Below the pieces are notes generated by a model. The model did not search any database. It was given only the letters and a program-made list of their open reading frames with translations, and was not told the DNA's origin. Of a DNA stretch of 51,492 bases, positions 32,484-40,455 are shown one piece after another. The stretch is from a virus. Each line of letters opens with the position of its first letter. Positions within the stretch are counted from its first letter, which is position 1. The stretch covers positions 1-51,492 of IMG/VR virus record IMGVR_UViG_3300042731_008773. One strand, written 5' to 3'. Made by a program: the position numbers and the translations under genes.

Positions 32484-33953
32484 TTACATTTGCCAAAGAG
32501 CATCATCACTCTCAATTAGTCCTGAATATTCGAGTACTCCTGTAATTCCATCAGAACAATCATCATGTTTATTTGCCTTAAAATTCTTTTTATATCTCAG
32601 TAAATGTTTTGCAAATAAAGGAAACCGAGTCGTCCAATTAATTGGCATTAAAATTTTTCTCTGTACTTCAGCACTGTTAGTAATAATTCTACTTTCTTTA
32701 TTTGCTCCCTGATGAAACCAATTTATTACAAGTTTATTTTTTGACAACCTGTCAACATTCCTTGCAAATCCCCTACCTCCATTATTTGATTCAATAAATG
32801 CTTCTCTAATATGATTCCTTATAAGCATATTTGCTGTTTCTATCTCAGTCACCTCATGTGGTTCTTCTGTATAATAAATATCCAAAACATAAATCATATC
32901 ATCAATACCAACTCCAAAACAAATAGAACAAAGATAATCTGTACCGGTATCCGCCGTGTCGGTATAATTTCTAAGGTATCTAAAATCAGGTAAACGACTC
33001 CAAATATTAAAACCTTTATATAGTAACCCAACTTTCGGTTTTGGATCCCCTTGATGTAAAGACTCAAACTGCTCCTCATCAAGATTCCTTGTATCTTCTA
33101 ATTTCTTTTTGCTATGTCGATGTGGCCATAAAGGTTCTCCTATTTTTCTTTGATCTATTTCAGTTGAAGCATGATTCATTAAAGAAGGAAAATTTATTTT
33201 ATACCAAGCATTGTCAATTATATTTTTAGATTCTAACTGTTCTTTATTTTCAATTAAAATTACTTGCTCCTTATTTTCAAGCCACCCAATTAAATCTCCT
33301 TCATTCCATCGAGTAAATACAATTAACTCCTGACTATCATTATGTAATCTATTCCTTACAACTGATGAGTACCAATCAATAACACTGTCTAATATTACCG
33401 GACTGTTTCCTTCAGCATAATCTTTATACAAATCATCCATTATCATTAGATCAATTGGATTCCCTCCTAAAGGACCTCCTCTTCCCACAGCAAGTAATGA
33501 CCCCCGATAATTTACAATTTCAAATTCATCTTTTGTTTTCTGAAAAGCACTGTCTGATTTTTGAGTAAATTTTGTCTTAGCAATTGTTGTCTCCGAAAAT
33601 ACATTATAATACTCTTGAGAGCCAATAATTCTCTGTACATCAACACTAAACTTCCGCACAAAAGTTGTTGAATATGAAGCTATGCCAACTTTTAAATTAG
33701 GATTTAAACCAAGCATAAATGCCGGTAAACGTCTTGAAGACAATTCACTCTTTCCATGCTGAGGTCCAATCGTAACTATTAATTTTTTTATAATACCAAA
33801 TGCAAAAAGATTTAATATATTAGCATAAGTGCTGTGAAATGTTGTTTCCTTATAAGCTGGGAAGGTATATTTAACAAATGTTCCAAAATTCTTTGACGCC
33901 AAACTTCGCTGTATAAGTTCCAATTGTATTTGTTGTAATGCCAATCGACTCAT
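32484..33953 (-). CDS. terL: Terminase large subunit
   Basis: The 489-aa protein has the Walker A motif TIGPQHGKSE (residues 61-70), Walker B DLMIMDD (about 170-176), the adjacent LVTIGP / ARGG context and a C-terminal nuclease region with FIESNNGGRGFARN and DDCSDGITGVLEYSG. It is the packaging ATPase/nuclease that binds the portal. The start overlaps the stop of the small membrane gene (ATGA). Confidence 0.9.
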   Translation of the reverse strand: MSRLALQQIQLELIQRSLASKNFGTFVKYTFPAYKETTFHSTYANILNLFAFGIIKKLIVTIGPQHGKSELSSRRLPAFMLGLNPNLKVGIASYSTTFVRKFSVDVQRIIGSQEYYNVFSETTIAKTKFTQKSDSAFQKTKDEFEIVNYRGSLLAVGRGGPLGGNPIDLMIMDDLYKDYAEGNSPVILDSVIDWYSSVVRNRLHNDSQELIVFTRWNEGDLIGWLENKEQVILIENKEQLESKNIIDNAWYKINFPSLMNHASTEIDQRKIGEPLWPHRHSKKKLEDTRNLDEEQFESLHQGDPKPKVGLLYKGFNIWSRLPDFRYLRNYTDTADTGTDYLCSICFGVGIDDMIYVLDIYYTEEPHEVTEIETANMLIRNHIREAFIESNNGGRGFARNVDRLSKNKLVINWFHQGANKESRIITNSAEVQRKILMPINWTTRFPLFAKHLLRYKKNFKANKHDDCSDGITGVLEYSGLIESDDALWQM

Positions 33954-34072
33954 CTATATAACACCACCAAGACTACTGGAAGGACCATTAAATAGCAAAC
34001 AAGCAGTATGCCTAATATAGTCCACACAGTAAGAATAATTACTTTCCATAATGTAGAAATAAAATCAATCAT
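33950..34072 (-). CDS. Small single-span membrane protein (40 aa)
   Basis: ATG at 34072, stop at 33950 overlapping the terminase start. The 40-aa product has one long hydrophobic stretch (VIILTVWTILGILLVCYLMVLPVVLVVL). It follows the lipase gene and may be a lysis (holin-like) or membrane accessory peptide. The start has only a weak GGTGATTAG upstream, so translation may be coupled. Confidence 0.5.
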   Translation of the reverse strand: MIDFISTLWKVIILTVWTILGILLVCYLMVLPVVLVVLYR

Positions 34073-34080
34073 CTAATCAC

Positions 34081-34755
34081 CTATAACTGTTTTAAATAAT
34101 CTTGCGGATAATGATCTAATGGATTTCCAAATATCTTTACAATCGGAAATAGTATTCTTTCTATTATAGAGGTTTTTCCTAATATAATTTTTAATTTTAT
34201 ATGTGTATACCCCATCCACACAGGAGGAACTTTTGTAACTGAATCCTCATTAAGCACATATCTGATAGATTGATAAATTTTTTTATTTAACCATTTCACA
34301 AAACCAATTAACCCCACTCTCGGAGACCCAAATGTAACCAATGTAACTTTTATACTCCTTTTTGTCAATATCCCAGCAAATATAGTCCCAACTGCCGCTC
34401 CTAAAGAATGACCTATAATAATCAATTCATTCATTTCTTTTGTTAATTCCATAATCCTATTATAAATTGTCTTTACTTGAGATACAAAACCAGCATGCAA
34501 ACGATAACTTTTTCCAAACCATTCTTTTGGAGTTTTGGTCCAAAAAGCCTTTATATTATCAAACCAATCTGTCCATCCATCTGACCCTCTAAAAACCAAT
34601 ATCTTTCTATCGTCATAGTCTCCTATACGTCCCTCAACATGTCCTACTTTAAATGTTGTAACATTATTTAATATATTTTTTACTTTCCCATGTTCTCCAT
34701 TATACTCATCAATACATGCCTGACAATAAACCTTATGTAATTCTTTATTTATCAT
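34081..34755 (-). CDS. Class 3 lipase-like alpha/beta hydrolase
   Basis: The 224-aa protein has the Lipase_3 pattern: ILVFRGSDGWTDWFDNIKAF, then the nucleophile motif IIGHSLGAA with Ser117, VTLVTFGSPRVGL, and a C-terminal VLNEDSVTKVPPVWMGYTHI with candidate Asp and His. It probably hydrolyses lipid or ester bonds in the host envelope. It lies among lysis-region-like genes just after a coiled-coil membrane protein, which suggests a role in lysis. No signal peptide. Confidence 0.75.
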   Translation of the reverse strand: MINKELHKVYCQACIDEYNGEHGKVKNILNNVTTFKVGHVEGRIGDYDDRKILVFRGSDGWTDWFDNIKAFWTKTPKEWFGKSYRLHAGFVSQVKTIYNRIMELTKEMNELIIIGHSLGAAVGTIFAGILTKRSIKVTLVTFGSPRVGLIGFVKWLNKKIYQSIRYVLNEDSVTKVPPVWMGYTHIKLKIILGKTSIIERILFPIVKIFGNPLDHYPQDYLKQL

Positions 34756-34765
34756 TTTATTTTCC

Positions 34766-35224
34766 TTACTTAAAATAAATAACAGCTATAGTAAGTATTA
34801 TATTTACTAGAAGAAAAAATCCCAATCCAAAAAACCAAATTTTCCAATCCTTCATAACATCCTCCTTAACTTTTCTATGTGCTTCCTCCTCACTTTGATG
34901 ATATTCTTTAATAGTAGTCTCACACTTTTCTTTATGTTCTTTTATTTCTGCTCCAAGTTTTCTTATACCGGAATCCCAGACAATTTCAATTTGATCTTTC
35001 ATTTCACCTTCATTTCTCCTAAGTACCTCTTGTAGGAATTGAATATCTTTAGCATTATCATAAGTTGATTTTGTTGTTTTATTTAATTCTGATTGAATCT
35101 GTGTTAATGAATTTTCTATTCTTACTAAATTTTGAGTTAAAGAATCATGTTTTAATGCCATTCCTTCGACAACTGATTTAATCGATGTTAATAAATCTGT
35201 AAAATCCTGGTTATTCTGTTCCAT
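34766..35224 (-). CDS. Coiled-coil protein with C-terminal TM segment
   Basis: The 152-aa protein is helical (LTQNLVRIENSLTQIQSELNKTTKST...) and ends in one TM span (residues about 130-151, WFFGLGFFLLVNIILTIAVIYF). This layout is like phage haemolysin XhlA/BhlA-type accessory lysis proteins. It is followed by the lipase and small membrane protein genes. The role is inferred. Confidence 0.5.
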   Translation of the reverse strand: MEQNNQDFTDLLTSIKSVVEGMALKHDSLTQNLVRIENSLTQIQSELNKTTKSTYDNAKDIQFLQEVLRRNEGEMKDQIEIVWDSGIRKLGAEIKEHKEKCETTIKEYHQSEEEAHRKVKEDVMKDWKIWFFGLGFFLLVNIILTIAVIYFK

Positions 35225-35255
35225 TAATCCTCCCCCTACTTTTAATATTTTAATT

Positions 35256-36023
35256 TTATTCCTCTATAATTCCTTTTTTTAAATTTTGCTCTAATTCTAA
35301 CAACTCCTCCACACTCAATTTTTTATAATCTTGTAAACCAATCTCATTTCCATTCTCATCAAGTGTAGTAAATATATGTTTTGTTGTAATAGGCTCAAGA
35401 AGAGAGGGACACATCTGAATTAAAATTTTTCTCGCTTTATCCCTGTCTATAAGCTTCAAAACTGTCTTTGTTACGTTAGCATCTTTTCCATATGCTCTTG
35501 TCTCAATGCCTTCAACGCAACAACGATATTCTTGAGGAATTTCATCCCATGATTCAAATTTTGGTTTCCCTGTAACGGCAATAAACATAGAAGGATCATA
35601 TGTGGCTTGGATTATTAATTGTTGTAATAATCCAACAGGTAAATTTTGCTTCAGTTCTGCTTCAATAACTTTATTAATTCTACTAATTGCTTCCTGAATA
35701 TATACACGCTTCATCAATTCCCTTGCTGTTACCGGTACTGATTTTTTATTAGAAATTAAATTTTCCTGTATTACTAACTGATTTAATCTCCTATTAAATC
35801 TTCCAAAAAAAGCTCTACGATAGGCATCGGTTTTATTATTATTATTAAAACAAAAATACCAAGCAAAGGATCTATGTCTCAGTGTTAAATAACGTGCTTT
35901 CTCATTGTGTGTTTCAATTCTTACTGAATTTTCCACAATATCATCAAGGTAAGGTGTTAAAATTTTTATTGTTTTAGATGGATAAAAAATTTCATCCACT
36001 GTCTCAGGTACAGGATTCTTCAA
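35256..36023 (-). CDS. Terminase small subunit (putative)
   Basis: The 255-aa helical protein contains FAWYFCFNNNNKTDAYRRAFFG.FNRRL, a helix-turn-helix-like DNA-binding region, and AISRINKVIEAELKQNLPVGLLQQLIIQATYDPSMFI and CCVEGIETRAYG, typical of small terminases of AT-rich phages. It is upstream of the large subunit gene in the same operon. It would recognise packaging sites. Confidence 0.65.
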   Translation of the reverse strand: MKNPVPETVDEIFYPSKTIKILTPYLDDIVENSVRIETHNEKARYLTLRHRSFAWYFCFNNNNKTDAYRRAFFGRFNRRLNQLVIQENLISNKKSVPVTARELMKRVYIQEAISRINKVIEAELKQNLPVGLLQQLIIQATYDPSMFIAVTGKPKFESWDEIPQEYRCCVEGIETRAYGKDANVTKTVLKLIDRDKARKILIQMCPSLLEPITTKHIFTTLDENGNEIGLQDYKKLSVEELLELEQNLKKGIIEE

Positions 36024-36027
36024 AAAC

Positions 36028-36363
36028 TTACTCCAACATCTTTATAAATTTTTTAAATGCCTTTCTTTCTTTTTCTGTAATTTTTGAATCTTGTATATAT
36101 TCTTTTACCTTTCTAAAATTAAAATTTTTCTTTGTTTTTTCAGTGTTTAAATAGATTTGGTGAGCTTTTTCCACAATATTTTTTTCTATTTTACTTTTAG
36201 AAATTTTTAGTAGTTCAATTTTGTATATTAATTTACAAATACCACAATAAAAATAGGTGAGATTATTTGCGCTTGTTACTTCAACTAAATTACTTCCACA
36301 TTCTTTGCAATAAATATCTTGAATAAGAGGAAAGGCACTTAATTTAAAATTATCAAATAACAT
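36028..36363 (-). CDS. Zinc-ribbon protein, function unknown (111 aa)
   Basis: The protein has CKECGSNLVEVTSANNLTYFYCGIC, a Cys4 zinc ribbon (residues about 19-43), and a basic helical C-terminal half. It is near the start of the leftward operon, next to the small terminase. It could be a transcription-associated factor or packaging accessory; not recognised. Confidence 0.5.
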   Translation of the reverse strand: MLFDNFKLSAFPLIQDIYCKECGSNLVEVTSANNLTYFYCGICKLIYKIELLKISKSKIEKNIVEKAHQIYLNTEKTKKNFNFRKVKEYIQDSKITEKERKAFKKFIKMLE

Positions 36364-36484
36364 TGTCTAATCTAATTTTTTTATTTTTATTAATATTTCC
36401 TACTTTTATTTTTCTCTTTTTCATATCTTTTCTAACTTCTTCTTTTGAAGCTACATCATTTATTTTTCTTATTTTTATTTTCAT
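36353..36484 (-). CDS. Small very basic protein, first gene of leftward operon (43 aa)
   Basis: ATG 36484 to TGA 36353, 43 aa (MKIKIRKINDVASKEEVRKD...) rich in Lys/Arg/Asn. No SD is visible and it overlaps the next gene by 11 bp, so it is uncertain. A hairpin (36498-36534) lies directly upstream. Confidence 0.35.
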   Translation of the reverse strand: MKIKIRKINDVASKEEVRKDMKKRKIKVGNINKNKKIRLDNVI

Positions 36485-36497
36485 ATTTTTAAAAATA

Positions 36498-36534
36498 TTA
36501 CAGTAGAGTTTGATTTTTTCAAATTCTACTGTAA
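36498..36534. promoter_or_regulatory. Long inverted repeat at head of leftward operon
   Basis: TTACAGTAGAGTTTGA (36498-36513) pairs with TCAAATTCTACTGTAA (36519-36534): 16 bp with one G-T pair and a 5-nt loop. It lies in the intergenic region 14 bp upstream of the first leftward gene. It may be an operator or a 5' UTR hairpin of the late transcript. Confidence 0.5.
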
Positions 36535-36635
36535 TGACAATAAAATAAACATGAGAGATTAAGGAAATACTTATATTTACAATATATAAAACCCCTAAAT
36601 TTTTTTAAAGTCTTTTTTTATAAAAAATCAAATTT

Positions 36636-36674
36636 TTTGTTATCTTTTTTAACTTTGTTATCTTTGTTATCTTT
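36636..36674 (+). repeat. Three iterons TTTGTTATCTTT
   Basis: TTTGTTATCTTT occurs at 36636-36647, 36654-36665 and 36663-36674 (spacings 18 and 9 bp), just upstream of the rightward promoter. The pattern suits binding of an activator, repressor or origin protein. The rest of 36535-36635 is AT-rich without recognised signals. Confidence 0.5.
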
Positions 36675-36681
36675 TTTTTAC

Positions 36682-36709
36682 TTGACAAAATTTTATGCCC
36701 CTATATATT
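36682..36709 (+). promoter_or_regulatory. Rightward early promoter
   Basis: TTGACA (36682-36687), 16-bp spacer, TATATT (36704-36709). It points at the sigma-like gene and replication genes and lies 8 bp after the iterons. Confidence 0.7.
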
Positions 36710-36711
36710 AG

Positions 36712-36818
36712 AAATAACATAATAATACTTTCTAATAAAAGAGAATGAATAAAAATCCCAACTGCACGGCCGTTCGTGCAGATTAAAAATAACATAATAA
36801 TACTTTCTAATAAAAGAG
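36712..36818 (+). repeat. Duplicated translation-initiation region with hairpin mini-ORF
   Basis: A 32-bp direct repeat (36712-36743 and 36787-36818) contains the SD region AAAAGAG. Copy 1 is followed by ATG 36745 of a 13-codon ORF (MNKNPNCTAVRAD, stop 36784-36786), copy 2 by the real gene at 36826. The mini-ORF contains a perfect 7-bp hairpin CTGCACG/CGTGCAG (36762-36781, 6-nt loop). It may be a leader peptide that controls translation of the sigma-like gene. Confidence 0.6.
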
Positions 36819-36825
36819 TAAAAAA

Positions 36826-37323
36826 ATGAATAATAATATAAAAAAATTATTTCTTAAACAAGAAAGCCTTATAAAAATAAAGGCATTCCAGTACTGGAAT
36901 AAAAATAAAGTCATTCCCTTCGATGACTTTATATCGGAGTGTCATTTTATCTTTTTACATTGTTATGAAAAATATAATCCGGAAAAAGGCTCGTTTAAAA
37001 CCTTCTTCACAAAAGCTCTCGATAATAGATTAAAAAATTTTATATATCGAGAAGGAAATAAATATAATCAAACAGCAACCTCTAATATAAATTCAATAAA
37101 TGACACATATAATATTTATTTTGAAGACTGGAAAAATGAACTGTCTTCTGAAGCACAAAAAATTATTGAAATAATATTATATAAACCATTAAAACAAATA
37201 AAATCAAGAAAAGGAACAATAACAAAAACTTCAATTAAAAATTTCTTAAAACAAAATAATTGGAAAAATAGTCTTATATTTTTCTGTTTTAATGAAATAC
37301 AAACAGCATTAAAAAAAGTATAA
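36826..37323 (+). CDS. Sigma-70-like factor (putative)
   Basis: The 165-aa protein has a region-2-like segment IPFDDFISECHFIFLHCYEKYNPEKGSFKTFFTKALDNRLKNFI, which matches DLxQEG...YDPxKGxFxTxAxxxIxNxI of sigma factors. The C-terminal half (EAQKIIEIILYKPLKQIKSRKG) is a weaker region-4-like helix set. As the first early gene it could direct the host polymerase to later promoters such as the repeated 55-bp element. The gene also carries strong stems (ATTCCAGTACTGGAAT palindrome at 36885-36900; a 10-bp stem at 36905-36932). Confidence 0.55.
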   Translation: MNNNIKKLFLKQESLIKIKAFQYWNKNKVIPFDDFISECHFIFLHCYEKYNPEKGSFKTFFTKALDNRLKNFIYREGNKYNQTATSNINSINDTYNIYFEDWKNELSSEAQKIIEIILYKPLKQIKSRKGTITKTSIKNFLKQNNWKNSLIFFCFNEIQTALKKV

Positions 37324-37335
37324 GGAAAAAATAAA

Positions 37336-37587
37336 ATGAATAATTTACAAAAAATAGCAATTAACGTATGTAATGAAAAAATAGCAATTAAATTATATAA
37401 TGAAAAAATACCATTTAATTTTTTTACTTTTTCATTATATAAGGAAATTAAAAAAACTTTAGAAAGGCATTATTGTGAATCCAAAATAACTGGAATGATA
37501 CATGATTCATTTACCTTTAATATTATTCCAGAGGAGTTTAAAACAGTGAAATATATAATAAAAGAAATAATGAGGAGATATTTATAA
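37336..37587 (+). CDS. Small protein related to PolA motif C region (83 aa)
   Basis: The C-terminal half, GMIHDSFTFNIIPEEFKTVKYIIKEIM, lines up with the motif C region of this phage's PolA (GQIHDSIVFDIVPDEIKELFPVIRKIM). The HDS of motif C holds a catalytic Asp. The N-terminal half is IAINVCNEKIAIKLYNEK. It looks like a detached or duplicated end of a family A polymerase, either a remnant or an accessory peptide. SD is AAGGAAAAA. Confidence 0.6.
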   Translation: MNNLQKIAINVCNEKIAIKLYNEKIPFNFFTFSLYKEIKKTLERHYCESKITGMIHDSFTFNIIPEEFKTVKYIIKEIMRRYL

Positions 37588-37604
37588 TATGGAGATAAAA
37601 CAGC

Positions 37605-39128
37605 ATGATTGATTATATTTTAAACGGTCTAAAATGGTCCGAACAAAAATTAGTACATACAAAAAATGGGTTGATGTATGTACAAGAAGCAAATATACCA
37701 AAAAATTTCTGGGAATATTGGAATAAGTATAAAAAAATATTTCAAGAAAATGGTATCACTCCAAATAAATACAATGAAAATTGGAAATTATGTAAATGGA
37801 CAAAATGGACAAGTCCCAAAAAAGAAAATAAAAAAATTCAAGAACAATATAAAGATAAAATATTAAGAGAATATCAATTACCTCATACTCAAATCATTTT
37901 AAATTCATTACAAAAAAATAATAGTGCGATTGATGGTTCTGATACAGGAACCGGCAAGACTTTCGTCGCCTTGTCTCTTTGTAAACATCTACACATGACT
38001 CCTGTCATACTGTGTAGTAAATCCGGTATATATGGGTGGATCAATAAAGCTGAAAAATATTTTAATATTAAAAATATAATAGCTGCTAATTATGAACAAT
38101 ATAAACTCGGTAATCTTAAGTATTTAATCAGAAAAGATATAAAAAAAACAAAAGTAATAGAAACAAATTATACTTGGACAACACTTAATCCTAACAAACA
38201 TATTATAATCTTTGATGAAGCTCATAAATGTCAAAATCCAAATTCTCTAAATAGTAAAATGCTTATACAAGCTGCAAAACAAAAATTTAAATTATTAATA
38301 TTATCAGCCACACTCGCAGATAATCCTCTACAAATGTATAGTACTGGATTATCTATAGGTCTTTTTAAAAATAAAAGAGAATTTTTTAAATGGGGATTCA
38401 CTCGTGGCATTCAAAAAAATTATTGGGGGGGACTTAAATTTAAAGCTACTAAAGAAAATCTCCAATTAATACATAATGATTTATTTCCTCAGTTTGGTAG
38501 TAGAATCAAAATATCAGATTTAAAAGACTTTCCTGAGACCCTTATACTTCCAGAATGTTATACAATGGATGAAGCAATCAAAATTGAAGAATTATGGAAT
38601 ACAGCCTCAGAATTACCTATCATCAAACGTATTAGAATTAGACAAGAAATTGAACTTTTAAAACTACCTACTTTTGTTGAAATGACAAAGGATGCAATCG
38701 CAGAAGGTAATTCAGTTTGTATATTTCTTAACTTTAGAGAATCAATTGAACAAATCTCTAAATTACTAAAAACTAAAAATATTATTTATGGTGGAAGCAA
38801 AAACAGAGAAGAAATATTAAGTCGTTTTCAAAATAATAAAGACAAAATTATCATTTGTCAAACAAAGTCTGGTGGTGAATCTATTGATTTACACGATATT
38901 AACGGAAAACATCCACGAGTGTCTTTAATAAGTCCTCCAGAGTCTGCAAAGGCTTTATTGCAAATATTTGGAAGGGTACAACGTGAAGGAGGTAAAAGTA
39001 AGTCAATACAAAAAATTATTTTCTGTGCCAATACAGTCGAAGAAGAGGTTGCCAATAATCTCAGAAAAAAGATTAATAACATACACATAATAAATGATGG
39101 GGACCTCGAAAATGTTAAAACATTTTAA
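37605..39128 (+). CDS. SF2 helicase (SNF2/DEAD-like)
   Basis: The 507-aa protein has motif I DTGTGKTF (residues about 113-120), motif II IIFDEAHKCQN, motif III LILSATLADNP, a C-terminal VCIFLNFRESIEQISKLL and motif VI QIFGRVQREGGKSKS. It is a DNA-dependent ATPase used in phage replication or recombination. Early part of the gene has strong stems such as GTACATAC/GTATGTAC (37653-37683). It is followed by a small zinc protein and primase. Confidence 0.85.
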   Translation: MIDYILNGLKWSEQKLVHTKNGLMYVQEANIPKNFWEYWNKYKKIFQENGITPNKYNENWKLCKWTKWTSPKKENKKIQEQYKDKILREYQLPHTQIILNSLQKNNSAIDGSDTGTGKTFVALSLCKHLHMTPVILCSKSGIYGWINKAEKYFNIKNIIAANYEQYKLGNLKYLIRKDIKKTKVIETNYTWTTLNPNKHIIIFDEAHKCQNPNSLNSKMLIQAAKQKFKLLILSATLADNPLQMYSTGLSIGLFKNKREFFKWGFTRGIQKNYWGGLKFKATKENLQLIHNDLFPQFGSRIKISDLKDFPETLILPECYTMDEAIKIEELWNTASELPIIKRIRIRQEIELLKLPTFVEMTKDAIAEGNSVCIFLNFRESIEQISKLLKTKNIIYGGSKNREEILSRFQNNKDKIIICQTKSGGESIDLHDINGKHPRVSLISPPESAKALLQIFGRVQREGGKSKSIQKIIFCANTVEEEVANNLRKKINNIHIINDGDLENVKTF

Positions 39129-39145
39129 TATTAAGGAGAAACAAT

Positions 39146-39361
39146 ATGATAGTAAAAACAACAATAAATAAATGTCAGAAATGTAGACATGCGGATCATT
39201 CTGGAGCATTTACACCTGGAGGTGCAAAATTATTGTGTAGTCATCCAATGTCACCAAGAAAAATTAAATATCATGCACCATTTCTTAATGAAAAAGAACC
39301 TACAAAATGGCCAAATAAAATTCCAAATTGGTGTCCACTAAAAAACGGTGTGGAGTATTGA
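39146..39361 (+). CDS. Small Cys-rich zinc-binding protein (71 aa)
   Basis: The sequence CQKCRHADHSGAFTPGGAKLLCSHP and NWCPLKNG gives four Cys plus His, a pattern common in small phage zinc-binding proteins. It has SD AAGGAGAAACAAT and lies between helicase and primase. Function unknown. Confidence 0.55.
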   Translation: MIVKTTINKCQKCRHADHSGAFTPGGAKLLCSHPMSPRKIKYHAPFLNEKEPTKWPNKIPNWCPLKNGVEY

Positions 39362-39370
39362 TATAGTTAA

Positions 39371-40258
39371 ATGTTTGATGCAAAGAAATTTCTTGACGAT
39401 TATAATATACCGTATGACACAAAAGGCAAAAATTGCTCACCAGGTTACATCAATATTCAATGCCCAATGTGTGACGACAGATCAAATCATGGTGGATTTA
39501 ATATAAATCAAGAATTTTATAATTGTTGGAAATGTAAAACATACTCACTTGGTACAGTTATAAAAGAACTGCTTGACATTTCTTGGCCTCAAGTAAATTT
39601 AATTATTGATGAATACACCAATAATTATTCAACTGTAGTAAAAAAAGTAATAACAAAAAAACCAATAAAAGTATTCCTCCCAAAAGGTGTTATACATCCC
39701 TTACCGAAACGACATAAAAAGTATTTAAGAAAACGTAATTTTGACCCTTATAGGATAGAAAAAGAATTTGATTTATATGGTACTGAATTACTTGGCAGTT
39801 ATTGTTTACGAATTATAGCACCAATTTATTATGGTGGTAAACTTATATCATACCAAGCAAGAGATATTACCGGCAAACAGAAATTGAGATACAAGACTTG
39901 CGAAAAAGACAAGGAGATTATATTCCATAAAGACATTCTATACAATCAGGACAATTGCAAAAGCCGTGCTGTTATCGTTGAAGGCATTACAGATGTATGG
40001 CGACTGGGTAAAGGAGCATGTGCTACATTTGGTACAGGCTGGAGACAATCACAACTTTTAGAAATGATAAAATTATTTAATCATATTTTTATATTATATG
40101 ATAAAGGTGTTGAGGCACAAAAACAAGCTGAAAAATTAGGAGGAGCTTTCTCCTCTTTTCATAATAAAACTGCTGAGATTATTATGCTCGATTATGATGA
40201 CCCTGCTTCGATGCCACAAAATGAAGCCAACTATTTAATAAAAGAATTAAATTTATAA
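39371..40258 (+). CDS. DNA primase (zinc finger + TOPRIM)
   Basis: The 295-aa protein has an N-terminal zinc finger CPMCDDRSNHGGFNINQEFYNCWKC (residues about 36-60) and a TOPRIM domain: AVIVEGITDVWRLG with Glu, ATFGTG, IFILYDKGVEAQKQAEKL with Asp. It is a short phage primase that makes RNA primers for lagging-strand synthesis. The DnaB-like helicase gene lies downstream. Confidence 0.8.
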   Translation: MFDAKKFLDDYNIPYDTKGKNCSPGYINIQCPMCDDRSNHGGFNINQEFYNCWKCKTYSLGTVIKELLDISWPQVNLIIDEYTNNYSTVVKKVITKKPIKVFLPKGVIHPLPKRHKKYLRKRNFDPYRIEKEFDLYGTELLGSYCLRIIAPIYYGGKLISYQARDITGKQKLRYKTCEKDKEIIFHKDILYNQDNCKSRAVIVEGITDVWRLGKGACATFGTGWRQSQLLEMIKLFNHIFILYDKGVEAQKQAEKLGGAFSSFHNKTAEIIMLDYDDPASMPQNEANYLIKELNL

Positions 40259-40300
40259 AAATTTTCTTGACAATAATGATAAAATATTTTAAATGAGACG

Positions 40301-40306
40301 TATAAT
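40301..40306 (+). promoter_or_regulatory. -10 element of the structured RNA
   Basis: TATAAT at 40301-40306 places the start near 40313, exactly at the 5' arm of the first hairpin. A TTGACA at 40267-40272 is 28 bp away and cannot pair with it; the -35 at proper distance is weak. Confidence 0.5.
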
Positions 40307-40311
40307 CTATA

Positions 40312-40440
40312 TTAACAACTTATGCGTTTTTGCCCTTAGACAAATCCATAAGTTGTTAATACAAAAAATTTAGAGCTGGTTTAAACATCGTCTAAGGGGG
40401 ACCGAAAGGTTTTGATGCTTAAACCAGCTTTTTATTTTTA
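40312..40440 (+). ncRNA. Structured RNA with kissing hairpin loops, ending in a terminator
   Basis: Hairpin 1: TTAACAACTTAT (40312-40323) with ATAAGTTGTTAA (40348-40359), 12 bp, 24-nt loop. Hairpin 2: AGCTGGTTTAAACATC (40374-40389) with GATGCTTAAACCAGCT (40414-40429), 15 of 16 pairs, 24-nt loop, then TTTTTATTTTT, an intrinsic terminator. The loops carry CCCTTAGAC (40333-40341) and GTCTAAGGG (40390-40398), perfectly complementary over 9 nt. A small ACC-GAAA-GGT hairpin (40401-40410) sits in loop 2. It is either a roughly 125-nt noncoding RNA or an attenuator of the initiator gene at 40456. No family recognised. Confidence 0.75.
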
Positions 40441-40455
40441 AAAGAGGAAGAAAAA

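Noticed and set aside
40267-40306. TTGACA (40267) with TATAAT (40301) as one promoter
   Set aside because: The spacing is 28 bp, too long for sigma-70.
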